A stretch of 64,000 nucleotides of DNA, from the NCBI RefSeq assembly GCF_030696665.1, contig NZ_JAUYRV010000028.1:1-64000 (forward strand), in the 5' to 3' direction. This DNA comes from Novosphingobium sp. (GTDB lineage: Bacteria > Pseudomonadota > Alphaproteobacteria > Sphingomonadales > Sphingomonadaceae). Every line of letters starts with the position of its first letter. The first letter of the stretch is position 1. The position numbers and the translations under genes are program-made. Of the stretch, positions 36,835 to 45,641 are shown piece by piece. The notes beneath the pieces are model-generated. The model was not told where the DNA came from. It saw only the letters and a list, made by a program, of their open reading frames with translations, and made no database searches.

Positions 36835-39477
36835 TCAGAACTTGACCGTGCCGGTCAGCCAGAACGAGCGCGGCTGAATGGCCACGATGCTCAGCAACTG
36901 GTTCGGGTTGGCATCAACTGCGGCCTTGGTCAGCCCCTGACGGTCAAGCGAGTTCAGGAACCCGCCAGCCCGCGCCCACGACATGATGCCGAACTGGTTG
37001 AACACATTGTTGACGTTAGCCTGCAGCTTGAAGCGCTTGTCCGTGCCGAATTCGTACGATGCGCCAAAATCAAACGTGTGGAAGCCCGGCATGTACCACG
37101 CATTCGCCCGGTTGGCGGCGCGCTTGCCGGTATAGCTGTGCGTCAGGAACAGCGCGAGGCTGTCCATCGGCGTCAGCGTTGCCGTGGTGCGCGTCAGGAT
37201 CTTCGGGTTGTTGTCTGCATCGCCCTTGGGCGTCGATTCCAGGGTATCGTCAGCCATGCCGGGCGCATTGGCCAGCCACAGACCGAACTTCGAAGCCTTG
37301 GGATTCTGCAGCGTGATCGCGGTGCGCAGGTTCAGCATGTCCCCGAAATCGGCATCGGCATCAACTTCGACACCATACGTCTCGATCTGCCCATAGATGG
37401 TCGGCGGCGTGTAGAACTGGCCATTCTGGTCGGTAAAGGTCTGGGTCGACCCGACGTTCGAAAGCTTCGAATAGAACGGAAACACGCCCACGCGCACACC
37501 GGCAGAACGATACTTCAGGCCCAGTTCGATCTGCGTGATGACTTGCGGTTCGGGGAACTGCGTGGCGATCTCGCTGGGTGAATCAATGTCGGCAATGCCA
37601 CGGAAATCCGGTGCCTTCTTGCCGCGCGTGTACCGCAGATAGGCCTGGAAGGTGTCACTGACTTCGTAATTCACCGCGCCGGTATAGTTCAGATAGTGGA
37701 AGTTGCGCTTGGTGTTCGTCGGCGCAAGATAGGTGTTGCGCGTGTTGTCCCACAGCGTCAGCGGATTGCCGTCTGCGCCCGCGCCGCCGTTGACCGGGGC
37801 CGCGGCACCCAGCGTCAGGTTGGTCACGTCATAGCGAATGTCTTCGTAGCGGATGCCACCGTCGATCGACAGGCGGTCGGTCACCTGCCATTCGTCGCCT
37901 GCGAAGAACGAGATCTGGCGCTGTGTGCCGCTGGTTCCATCGCCATCAAGGATACCGCCGCCCTGCGCGGCAAAGCCTGCCGGGTCAGTCACCTGCAGCA
38001 CCGTGCCATTGGGCAGCGTGTGGGTGATGTCATAGACCTGCGGCGTCGGCGTCAGGCCCGAAATGCCGATGCCCGCTGCGCCGCCCATCTGCGAATAGCG
38101 CGAATGGGCAAATGAAGCGCCCACCGCCAGCGCATGATTGCCAAGGCTCGCCGAAACGGTGAACTGGTCCTGGAACGTGCGCGACCGGTACTTCGTGGAA
38201 AGCGCAGCCTGCGAGAATACGCCGTTCTGCAGGATGTTCTGGTTCGGCAGGTTATTGGTGACCACGGTGTGATCAAAGCCAGAGAATGACAGCACCTCTG
38301 CTGCAACCGTGTTGGTCCCGCGCTGCTTGTAGGTGGTGGTGCCGGGCAGACCCAGCGTGCCAGTCAGGATCGACAGGAAGAAGTCATCCAGCGATAGCGG
38401 GAAGATCAGGCCGCCGGTGCTCCAGTCGGTCTTGTTCTCGCTGTACCGGGCACGATTCTGCAGACTGATGCCATCGGCCAGTTCGTGATCCCACGTCATG
38501 CCGAACGATAACGTGCGCGCATGGACAAGGTCCGAACCATCCCACGAACCGGTCGAGCCATCGGGGTTGGTGAAGCTGTGCGGATTGGCTGGCGGCAACA
38601 CCGACGACGTGTTGGTAAAGCCCCCGGCAATCTTGGGATCCCTGAAATCGAAGGCCGGGGTAAATTCGAACCAGCCGTTGTGATCATCAAGATATTTCGT
38701 ATCGAAACGCACCGAGCCGTTGCCGTAGTCCCACAGCAGGTTGGCGCGGATCTGGCCGCCCTTGTTCAGGGCATAGCCCGGATCGCGCGAACCGTCGCTC
38801 TTCCGGTAAAAGCCGCCGATTGCGTAATACAGGCCATTGCCCAGATCGCCGCCAGCATAGGCATCCATGCGATAGTAGGGGTTCTTGCCATCGCCTTCGA
38901 GGCCGACCTTGCCCTGCACTTCAAACCCGGGGTGGGATTTGCCGGTTCGCGAGATGTAGTTGAAAATGCCGCCCGGCGCGTTGTTGCCGGTAACCGTGGC
39001 CGTGCCGCCGCGCAGACCTTCCAGCCGGTCGAGCATGATGTCGGGGCGCGAGAAGTAATCGGGGCCGAAGTTGCCCACCGTCACCGGCTCCACCGGCAGC
39101 CCGTCTTCCTGCATCGAAACGTAGTAATAGCCGCCATCACCATCAAGCGAGTTGGCCGAAACCCCGCGTGAAAACACCACGTTGCGGATTTCGCCAAGCG
39201 ACGAGTTCACGAACACACCCGGCACGTTCTTGATAAGATCGGCAGCACTGTTGGCCACCTGCTGCGACAGTTCCTCTGCCGTAATGGCGGAAATCGAGAT
39301 CGGCGCGTTCTCAATCGACTTGGCGCTGAACACCCCGGTGACGACGATCTGCTTTGCGGCATCTGATGAGCCTTCGGCCTGCGCGGACATATCCTGCGCA
39401 AAAATCGGGCTGGTCAGTGCGCAAAGCGCAATGGCCGCCACGGACGCGGAAAATCGGATGGAGTTTGCTCGGTTCAT
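36835..39477 (-). CDS. TonB-dependent outer-membrane receptor
   Basis: An 880-residue receptor. The start at 39477 (MNRANSIRFSASVAAIALCA) opens a signal peptide cut after IFAQ; the frame continues upstream to 40281, but that part is antisense to the HD gene. The plug reads QIVVTGVFSAKSIENAPISI, VANSAADLIKNVPGVFVNSS and LDRLEGLRGGTATVTGNNAP. The barrel ends PRSFWLTGTVKF with the usual terminal Phe. The ligand is unknown. A Fur-like AT-rich box lies 82 bp before the ATG, so an iron chelate is one option; divergent is an HD-domain gene. Confidence 0.92.
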   Translation of the reverse strand: MNRANSIRFSASVAAIALCALTSPIFAQDMSAQAEGSSDAAKQIVVTGVFSAKSIENAPISISAITAEELSQQVANSAADLIKNVPGVFVNSSLGEIRNVVFSRGVSANSLDGDGGYYYVSMQEDGLPVEPVTVGNFGPDYFSRPDIMLDRLEGLRGGTATVTGNNAPGGIFNYISRTGKSHPGFEVQGKVGLEGDGKNPYYRMDAYAGGDLGNGLYYAIGGFYRKSDGSRDPGYALNKGGQIRANLLWDYGNGSVRFDTKYLDDHNGWFEFTPAFDFRDPKIAGGFTNTSSVLPPANPHSFTNPDGSTGSWDGSDLVHARTLSFGMTWDHELADGISLQNRARYSENKTDWSTGGLIFPLSLDDFFLSILTGTLGLPGTTTYKQRGTNTVAAEVLSFSGFDHTVVTNNLPNQNILQNGVFSQAALSTKYRSRTFQDQFTVSASLGNHALAVGASFAHSRYSQMGGAAGIGISGLTPTPQVYDITHTLPNGTVLQVTDPAGFAAQGGGILDGDGTSGTQRQISFFAGDEWQVTDRLSIDGGIRYEDIRYDVTNLTLGAAAPVNGGAGADGNPLTLWDNTRNTYLAPTNTKRNFHYLNYTGAVNYEVSDTFQAYLRYTRGKKAPDFRGIADIDSPSEIATQFPEPQVITQIELGLKYRSAGVRVGVFPFYSKLSNVGSTQTFTDQNGQFYTPPTIYGQIETYGVEVDADADFGDMLNLRTAITLQNPKASKFGLWLANAPGMADDTLESTPKGDADNNPKILTRTTATLTPMDSLALFLTHSYTGKRAANRANAWYMPGFHTFDFGASYEFGTDKRFKLQANVNNVFNQFGIMSWARAGGFLNSLDRQGLTKAAVDANPNQLLSIVAIQPRSFWLTGTVKF

Positions 39478-39558
39478 CAGGACACCCCTCGTGGAATCGA
39501 GACTCTTGTTTGAGTCTTCACCGCTGTCGGTAGTCAAAATTGAACGATTGCGAAAGAC

Positions 39559-39585
39559 TAATAATGATTGCTTATGATTATTTTT
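39559..39585. promoter_or_regulatory. Fur-box-like AT-rich sequence
   Basis: TAATAATGATTGCTTATGA and the following TTATT resemble repeated NATWAT hexamers of a Fur box. It lies between the divergent TonB receptor and HD-domain genes. Matching was done by eye only. Confidence 0.3.
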
Positions 39586-39648
39586 ATTCCATATCTGCAA
39601 AAATGAGCGACCTTGCCTGAACGACGTTCTTTGACATAGGCTCGCCAG

Positions 39649-40389
39649 ATGAACGCCGAAAACGATACTCGCCCCCATCCCCAATCCGGGCGCGAGCGTA
39701 TGATCTACCCTTCGCCCGTGGGCTGGAAGGGCACCGATTACGTTGATAACGAAGAAGAACTGCTGCGGCGGCTGAACCCCAAAACGGTGTTCATGATGGG
39801 CGACAATCCCGCCCTGCCGCGCATGCCCGAACGCCCGCGCCTGCTCGATTTCTTCCGCTGCCGCTTTGGCGATATCACCGTGCGGCACCTGCTGGTCAGC
39901 GCCAAGCGCGCACTGGACGATGGCCTGCCAGACAAGGTGGTGATCGCCTGCCTGCTCCACGACATTTCCAACGGCTGCCTGATCCGCAGCGACCACGGAT
40001 ACTGGAGCGCCCAACTGATCGCACCCTATGTCGATCCCGAAGTCGCCTTCGCGGTGAAGTACCATCAGGCGCTGCGCTATATACCCGATGAAAGCGTCGG
40101 CTATGCCTACCCGGACAGCTACCACAAGTTCTTCGGCCCCGATTACGAAGTGCCCGAATACCTGCTGCGCGATGCCGAATATGCGCGCGGCCACGAATGG
40201 TACATGACCGCCCGCCAGGTCACGCTCTACGACACCTATTTCTTCGATGATTTCCCGGCTGTCGAACCCGAAGCCCTGCAAGACGTCATCACCCGCACCT
40301 TCCGCGAACCGGAAGAAGGACTGGGCTTCGACGGTTCACCCACAGCCCACATGTGGCGCACGATGATCTGGCCGAACAACTTTTTGTGA
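39649..40389 (+). CDS. HD-domain metal-dependent phosphohydrolase-like protein
   Basis: A 246-residue protein with a central HD motif, VIACLLHDISNGCLIRSDHG (about residues 97-116), preceded by ITVRHLLVSAKRALDDGLPD, which supplies an upstream His. A later KYHQALRYIPDE adds a His. Members of this group are annotated as HD-domain hydrolases of unknown substrate. Its ATG is 171 bp from the divergent TonB receptor, and shared control of the pair is likely. No signal peptide: cytoplasmic. Confidence 0.8.
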   Translation: MNAENDTRPHPQSGRERMIYPSPVGWKGTDYVDNEEELLRRLNPKTVFMMGDNPALPRMPERPRLLDFFRCRFGDITVRHLLVSAKRALDDGLPDKVVIACLLHDISNGCLIRSDHGYWSAQLIAPYVDPEVAFAVKYHQALRYIPDESVGYAYPDSYHKFFGPDYEVPEYLLRDAEYARGHEWYMTARQVTLYDTYFFDDFPAVEPEALQDVITRTFREPEEGLGFDGSPTAHMWRTMIWPNNFL

Positions 40390-40454
40390 GGGGTGGATTT
40401 CGTGCGGGTGGGACGAAATGTTGCCGTTCTGGTGACGCCGGCATTGCGGACATC

Positions 40455-40793
40455 ATGCGAACCCATCAAACTAGCGCGATGGAACTGCCACCGATACGAC
40501 CTGACGAACCCCAATGGCTTCAAGCCAAGCGTCGCCGCATTTCAGAAGAACGGGCATGGAACTATGGCGGCTGGGCAGCGATGGCGCTGTTCCCGGTTCC
40601 TTACGCTCTGATGCAGACCCTGCTTCAGAACGCCACCGGTGCGCTTCTTGCGACAGCTTCTTTGCTAACCGTTACTGCGATAGTGGTCCTGCGACGCTCA
40701 GAAAAAGAAACCTTTCAGCGCGGCTTCTCGATTTGGAGCGTGCCGGTGCACGGGTTGGCGGTATTAGTCTTTCTGGCGAAGATGTTTCAGTAA
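40455..40793 (+). CDS. Small membrane protein, unknown
   Basis: A 112-residue protein (or 104 if starting at ATG 40479, MELPPIRPDEPQW). Two or three hydrophobic segments occur, WNYGGWAAMALFPVPYALMQ, ALLATASLLTVTAIVV and VPVHGLAVLVFLAKMF, separated by a charged RRSEKETFQRGF. No family recognised. It begins 65 bp after the HD gene on the same strand, possibly cotranscribed. The start is uncertain, and the gene itself is moderately supported. Confidence 0.5.
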   Translation: MRTHQTSAMELPPIRPDEPQWLQAKRRRISEERAWNYGGWAAMALFPVPYALMQTLLQNATGALLATASLLTVTAIVVLRRSEKETFQRGFSIWSVPVHGLAVLVFLAKMFQ

Positions 40794-40858
40794 CTTGCGA
40801 CAGCAATCCACCCACAATCAGCCCCTCAACCGCGAATTCATATCCCCAAAACCCGCCG

Positions 40859-40960
40859 TCACCCCGGGCTTGACCCGGGGTCCCGCTTTTTGTCTTGGCT
40901 ATCAGCGGGATCGTCAAACTTGCGCGGAAGGAGCGGGACCCCGGGTCAAGCCCGGGGTGA
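40859..40960. repeat. Long perfect inverted repeat with 29-bp arms
   Basis: The arm at 40859-40887 (TCACCCCGGGCTTGACCCGG onward) is exactly complementary to 40932-40960. The inter-arm loop is 44 bases. It lies between the small membrane protein gene and the parC stop and could act as a bidirectional terminator-like structure. Confidence 0.85.
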
Positions 40961-41002
40961 CGAGGTCTGGCTCTTCACTGCAGGGGACAATCCCCCCACC
41001 CC

Positions 41003-43288
41003 TCAGAACTTGTTATCCCTCGGAAACCCGTTCGGCGGCAGCCTGCCCGCAGCGCCGCGCGCAACCTTCCACGGCAGCAGGTCCTTCTCCACCCGCGTGC
41101 GCCCTGAATCACCGCCCATCGCCCACGTCAGCCCGTCTTCCAGCCGCAGCGTGATGACGTCGGCCATGTCGCCGTCCTTGTAGCGTTGCAGCGTCACGCC
41201 CTGCCCCTTGGCGAGGATCGGCACTTCGGACAGGGCAAAGATCACCAGCTTGCGGTTCTCGCCGATCACGGCCACGTGATCGTGCTCAGCCGCAATCTCG
41301 CGCACGGCGGCCAGCTTCACGCCGGGTTTGGTCGAAACCACGCCGCGTCCTTTGCGCGTTTCGGCCAGCAGTTCGTCCATCTCGGCGGCAAAGCCGCGTC
41401 CGGTGTTGGCCGCCAGCAGCAGTTGGCCCTTGGGCTTGTAGACTACGACGCTGACGATCTGTGCATCGGAATCGATGTCCACCATCGTCCTGATCGGTTC
41501 GCCAAAGCCGCGCGCGCCGGGCAGTTTGTCGGCCCCCAGCGTGTAGAACCGCCCGTTGTCCACCGCCACCAGCACCTTGTCGGTAGTCTGGCAATGGAAC
41601 GCAAAGGCGGCGCCATCGCCTTCCTTGAACTTGAAATCGCCATCCAGCGCCAGATGCCCCTTGGCCGCCCTGATCCACCCCTTGGCCGAAAGGATCACCG
41701 TCACCGGCTCCTTCTCGATCATCGCGTCCATGTTGAATTCACGCGTCGGCGCAGCCTCGGCAATCGTCGTGCGCCGCCGCCCCAGCACAGTCGTCTCGGC
41801 ATAGTCCTTGCGCAGCGCGTTCAGATCGCGCTTCAGCCGCGTGCGCTGCTTCGCCGGACTGTCGAGCAGCTTCTGCAGCTCCTCCTGCTCGGCCAGCAGC
41901 GCATCGCGCTCCTTGCGCAGCTCCATTTCCTCCAGCTTGCGCAAGGACCGCAGCCGCATGTTGAGGATCGCTTCGGCCTGCCGGTCGGTCAGCTCGAACT
42001 CGGCCATCATCACCGGCTTGGGCTCATCCTCGGTGCGGATGATCTCGATGATCCGGTCAAGGTTGAGGTAGGCGATGATATAGCCGCCCAGCAGTTCCAG
42101 CCGGTTCAGAATCTTGTCCAGCCGGTGCTGCGAACGGCGCAGCAGAATGTCGATCTGGCTGATCACCCATTCCTGCAACACCAGCTTCAGCCCCAGCACG
42201 CCGGGCGTCCGCCGCGAATCCAGCACGTTGAGGTTCAGGCCGAACCGCGTTTCCAGATCGGTCAGCCGGTAGAGCGATTCCTTCAGCAGTTCCGGGTCAA
42301 CATTGCGGCTTTTGGGCACCAGCACCAGCCGGATCTGCTCGTCGCTCTCGTCGCGAATGTCTTCAAGGATCGGCAGCTTCTTGTCAGCGATCAGCTGGGC
42401 GATCTGCTCGATCAGCTTGCCCTTCTGCACCATGTAGGGGATTTCGGACACGACCAGCTGCCACTGCCCGGCACCCAGCTTTTCAACGCCGCTTTCCTCC
42501 CAGTTGCCAGCCTCGTCCCGGCCCGTGGAGAACCGCCCCCGCACCCGGATCGCCCCGCGCCCGGTTTCATAGGCGTTGGAAATCGCCGCCGGGCTTTCCA
42601 CCACAATGCCGCCGGTTGGCAGATCAGGGCCGTGGAACACTTCCATCAGCGCGCTGTGTTCAACGCCCGGATTGTCGATCAGCAGCAGCGTGGCATCGAT
42701 GATCTCGGCCACATTGTGGCTCGGGATGTTGGTCGCCATGCCCACCGCGATCCCGCTGGAACCATTGGCCAGCAGGTTGGGGAAGATGCCCGGAAAGATC
42801 TCCGGCTCCTCGTCCTCACCATTGTATGTCGGGTGATAAGTGACCGTGCCTTCGTCCAGCCCGGCCATCAATTGCATCGCGGTCTTGGTCAGCCGCGCTT
42901 CGGTATAGCGATAGGCCGCCGCATTATCGCCATCGATATTGCCGAAGTTGCCCTGCCCCTCGACCAGCGGATAGCGCAGCGCCCAATCCTGCGCCAATCG
43001 CACCATCGCGTCATAGACCGAAGCATCGCCATGCGGGTGATACTTGCCGATAACGTCGCCCACCACGCGCGCCGATTTCTTGAAGGCATCGGTGGGGTTC
43101 AGCTTCAGCTGCCGCATTGCCCACAACAGCCGACGATGCACCGGCTTCAGCCCATCGCGCAGGTCTGGCAGCGACCGCGCCGTGATCGTGCTTAGGGCAT
43201 AGACCAGATAGCGTTCCGACAGCGCGGAATCGAACGGGGCATCGACGATGGCGTCGAAAGGATCGGGTTCTGTGGTTTCAGTCGGCAT
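41003..43288 (-). CDS. parC: DNA topoisomerase IV subunit A
   Basis: A 761-residue ParC, the DNA-breaking subunit that decatenates daughter chromosomes with Par[18 protein letters not shown] (46-62), [15 protein letters not shown] (81-95) and [11 protein letters not shown] with catalytic Tyr128 are intact. The C-terminal beta-pinwheel holds CTD blades such as [20 protein letters not shown]. At the position of E. coli ParC Ser80 this protein has Ala89, and Asp93 replaces Glu84. The stop is preceded by [25 protein letters not shown]-like element ends 14 bp upstream of its ATG. Confidence 0.95.
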   Translation of the reverse strand: MPTETTEPDPFDAIVDAPFDSALSERYLVYALSTITARSLPDLRDGLKPVHRRLLWAMRQLKLNPTDAFKKSARVVGDVIGKYHPHGDASVYDAMVRLAQDWALRYPLVEGQGNFGNIDGDNAAAYRYTEARLTKTAMQLMAGLDEGTVTYHPTYNGEDEEPEIFPGIFPNLLANGSSGIAVGMATNIPSHNVAEIIDATLLLIDNPGVEHSALMEVFHGPDLPTGGIVVESPAAISNAYETGRGAIRVRGRFSTGRDEAGNWEESGVEKLGAGQWQLVVSEIPYMVQKGKLIEQIAQLIADKKLPILEDIRDESDEQIRLVLVPKSRNVDPELLKESLYRLTDLETRFGLNLNVLDSRRTPGVLGLKLVLQEWVISQIDILLRRSQHRLDKILNRLELLGGYIIAYLNLDRIIEIIRTEDEPKPVMMAEFELTDRQAEAILNMRLRSLRKLEEMELRKERDALLAEQEELQKLLDSPAKQRTRLKRDLNALRKDYAETTVLGRRRTTIAEAAPTREFNMDAMIEKEPVTVILSAKGWIRAAKGHLALDGDFKFKEGDGAAFAFHCQTTDKVLVAVDNGRFYTLGADKLPGARGFGEPIRTMVDIDSDAQIVSVVVYKPKGQLLLAANTGRGFAAEMDELLAETRKGRGVVSTKPGVKLAAVREIAAEHDHVAVIGENRKLVIFALSEVPILAKGQGVTLQRYKDGDMADVITLRLEDGLTWAMGGDSGRTRVEKDLLPWKVARGAAGRLPPNGFPRDNKF

Positions 43289-43302
43289 GGCTGGAACGTC
43301 CT

Positions 43303-43568
43303 AGGGTCCAAACTCGCTCAAGTCACGTTCGAGGCGTGCAAATGGCGAACATATCGGGCGGAGCGGCCCGCCGCGAAGGCTGGTTGCCTTTGCAAGGGTC
43401 GGTTCGTCCTAGATGGAAGCCATTTGAACGCCCCGAAGGGGTTCGACCAGAATGGCCCATCGCTGCGTCGGCAGGACTTGAAATATCGACATATTCCTGC
43501 GCCCTGCCTCCTTGCGCTGAGCCATTCTGCCTCGAACCTCGAACGTGACTTGAGCGAGTTTGGACCCT
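43303..43568. mobile_element. MITE-like element with 32-bp perfect terminal inverted repeats
   Basis: Bases 43303-43334 are exactly complementary to 43537-43568 (left end AGGGTCCAAACTCGCTCAAG). The 266-bp unit has nested inverted repeats: CAGAATGGC (43448-43456) with GCCATTCTG (43521-43529), and a small hairpin GAACGCCCCGAAGGGGTTC at 43426-43444. No transposase is encoded. A 38-residue minus-strand frame (43409-43525, MAQRKEAGRRNMSIFQVLPT at the start) runs through the core. It lies 14 bp upstream of parC. No clear target duplication is seen. Confidence 0.7.
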
Positions 43569-43652
43569 GACAACACGATAGCCAGAGCGAAAGTCATGGA
43601 ACCGCAGCACTCCCCGGCAATTGTAGGGACATTCTGAACAAAGGAAATCTTC

Positions 43653-44177
43653 ATGACCAAGCGCGTCCTTATCGTCGCGACCGACGGCTTCGAGCAGTCC
43701 GAACTCGAAGGGCCGAAGAAAGCGCTGGAAGACGCCGGCATCGAAACCGCCGTCGCCAGCCTGAAACCCGGATCAATCACCGGCTGGAAGGACAAGAACT
43801 GGGGCGATGCCGTGGCGGTAAACTTCACCATCGATGAAGTGGAAGCGGCCGATTACGACGCGCTGCTGCTGCCCGGCGGCCAGATGAACCCCGATATCCT
43901 GCGCATGGAAGACGCGGTGATCGATCTGATCAACGACTTCGACGATCTGGACAAACCCATCGCCGCCATCTGCCACGCCCCGTGGTTGCTGATCGAAGCC
44001 GACATCGTCGATGGCCGCACCGTCACCAGCTGGCCCTCGATCCGCGTCGATCTTGCCAATGCCGGTGCCGATGTGGTGGACGAGGAAGTGGTCGTCGACG
44101 GCAACCTCATCACCAGCCGCAACCCGGATGACATTCCTGCCTTTTCCAAGGCGTTGATTGCGGCGCTGGCGGACTGA
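43653..44177 (+). CDS. DJ-1/PfpI family protein (deglycase / protease-like)
   Basis: A 174-residue PfpI-type protein, the expected length. KRVLIVATDGFEQSELEGPK at the start and the nucleophile elbow PIAAICHAPWLLIEADIVDG with Cys near residue 107 and an adjacent His are seen; the upstream Glu in GFEQSE completes the active site. PfpI/YhbO proteins are described as stress-induced glyoxalase or deglycase enzymes. AGGAA precedes the ATG. It is monocistronic and followed by repeats. Confidence 0.92.
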   Translation: MTKRVLIVATDGFEQSELEGPKKALEDAGIETAVASLKPGSITGWKDKNWGDAVAVNFTIDEVEAADYDALLLPGGQMNPDILRMEDAVIDLINDFDDLDKPIAAICHAPWLLIEADIVDGRTVTSWPSIRVDLANAGADVVDEEVVVDGNLITSRNPDDIPAFSKALIAALAD

Positions 44178-44189
44178 GCCGGGGGAAAG

Positions 44190-44330
44190 CCCACCCCCAA
44201 CCCCTCCCGCCCATCCTGAGCCTGTCGAAGGGGGGAGGGGAGCCGGGAAGCGCCAGCCTGTGCCCTCCCGCAGGCGGGAGGGCCGCGAGACTTACTGAGC
44301 CAAGGGCGAAGTTAGTCGCAGCGGGGTGGG
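44190..44330. repeat. Composite GC-rich repeat after the PfpI gene
   Basis: CCCACCCCCAACCCCTCCCG begins the unit, followed by an embedded CATCCTGAGCCTGTCGAAGG block (44211-44232), then CCCTCCCGCAGGCGGGAGGG. The second half resembles 50158-50298 in inverted orientation (CCGCGAGACTTACTGAGCCA ... AGTCGCAGCGGGGTGGGC). Confidence 0.7.
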
Positions 44331-44346
44331 CAATCCGCGTACCGCT

Positions 44347-45504
44347 TCACCCAAACACCTCAGCATAAAGCCGCTCAATCTCCGCCGCATCGGCCACGCG
44401 CGGATTGTTCCCCGGCGATCCCGAAGCAATCGCCTGCCGCGCCATTTCCGGCACCACCGCAAACCACTGCTCTTCTGAAATCCCATGCGAACGCGGCGTC
44501 GGCACGGCAAGATCACGGTTTAGTGCCGCCAGCTCCTCCAGCAACCGCGCCACCGCCGCCTGATCGCCCTCAGCCTCACCGGCCACGCCCATCGCCCGCG
44601 CACATTCGGCATAACGCCCCAGCGCCGATGCAGCCGAAAACGCGGTCACCGCAGGCAGCAGCATCGCGTTGGAAAGCCCGTGCGGCACATGGAAAAACGC
44701 CCCCACCGGGCGGCTCATCCCATGCACCAGCGCCACGCTGGCGTTGGAAAACGCAATCCCCGCATGATGCGCTCCCACCATCATCGCCTCACGCGCGGCA
44801 CGGTTTCCCGGCTCGGCACAAGCAGTGCGGATATTGGGCGCAATCAGCTTCATCGCAGAAATCGCCATCGCATCGCTGAACGGATTGGCTTTGCGCGAAA
44901 CATAGGCCTCAATCGCATGGGTCAGCGAATCGATCCCCGTATCCGCCGTCAGCCGCGCAGGCTTGCCCATCGTCAGTTCGAAATCGACGATGGCCACCGT
45001 CGGCAAAAACGCCAGCCCCGCACAGAGCATCTTCTCGCTCGTCGCCTCGTCCGTCACGATGGTGAACTTGGTCGCTTCCGATCCTGTCCCTGCCGTCGTC
45101 GGCACCGCAATGATCGGCAAGCCACCATCGTCGGTCTGGACCGGAGCCTTGAGCGAGGGGATAGGCCGGGGATCGAGCGCCAGCGCGGCGATCACCTTGG
45201 CGGTATCGATGGGGCTTCCCCCGCCAAAGCCGATCACGCAATCCGCCCCGCTCCACCGCAAAGCATCCAGCGCCTGCTCCACCACTGCCACGGTCGGATC
45301 GGGCACGGTATCGGCAAAGACCGTTGCAGTGATGCCAGCGCCTTCCAGCACTTCCAGCAACCGCGCCACCATGCCGCTGCTCACCAGAAAGCCATCGGTG
45401 ACGACGAACGGCCGCGTCAGGCCGCATTGCGCCATCGCGGCAGGCAATTCTGCCAGCGCCCCGCCGCCCACCCGGATAATCCGGGGAAGATTGATCGCCG
45501 CCAT
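44347..45504 (-). CDS. Iron-containing alcohol dehydrogenase
   Basis: A 385-residue group III alcohol dehydrogenase. The start at 45504 (MAAINLPRIIRVGGGALAEL) has GAGGGTGCAA before it; the frame is open to 45543. NAD binding: GFGGGSPIDTAKVIAALAL. Iron ligands are seen in DSLTHAIEAYVS, VALVHGMSRPVGAF and HVPHGLSNAML. The alcohol is unknown; relatives oxidise primary alcohols, lactaldehyde or 4-hydroxybutyrate. No pathway partner adjoins it. Confidence 0.9.
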   Translation of the reverse strand: MAAINLPRIIRVGGGALAELPAAMAQCGLTRPFVVTDGFLVSSGMVARLLEVLEGAGITATVFADTVPDPTVAVVEQALDALRWSGADCVIGFGGGSPIDTAKVIAALALDPRPIPSLKAPVQTDDGGLPIIAVPTTAGTGSEATKFTIVTDEATSEKMLCAGLAFLPTVAIVDFELTMGKPARLTADTGIDSLTHAIEAYVSRKANPFSDAMAISAMKLIAPNIRTACAEPGNRAAREAMMVGAHHAGIAFSNASVALVHGMSRPVGAFFHVPHGLSNAMLLPAVTAFSAASALGRYAECARAMGVAGEAEGDQAAVARLLEELAALNRDLAVPTPRSHGISEEQWFAVVPEMARQAIASGSPGNNPRVADAAEIERLYAEVFG

Positions 45505-45597
45505 TTGCACCCTCGTTGATAAACTCGCCCCATCGGACCGCAAAAAGCGGCCATGAGCAAGCCATCAAAAGCGCAGCCGCGCCCCTCTCCACAAAAC

Positions 45598-45630
45598 CAG
45601 CACCCCCGCGCAGGCGGGGGCCTCAGGCCT
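45598..45630. repeat. Half copy of the GTTACGAAACG repeat family
   Basis: CAGCACCCCCGCGCAGGCGG and GGGCCTCAGGCC form one arm of the family at 23827-23913, 57945-58029 and 61782-61918. The partner arm is absent. Confidence 0.7.
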
Positions 45631-45641
45631 TAACCGAAACC

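Noticed and set aside
36727..37581. A 284-residue plus-strand frame overlapping the thiolase end and the TonB receptor end
   Set aside because: Composition is a shadow of the receptor; a perfect terminator lies in its first part.
39478..40281. N-terminal extension of the TonB receptor by 268 residues
   Set aside because: It is antisense to the HD-domain gene, and the signal peptide starts at the internal Met 39477.
41186..43195. A 669-residue plus-strand frame across parC
   Set aside because: His/Gln/Arg-biased shadow of parC with no domain.
43289..43652. Transposase gene remnants in the parC-PfpI gap
   Set aside because: Only a 38-residue frame is present and it resembles no transposase I know.
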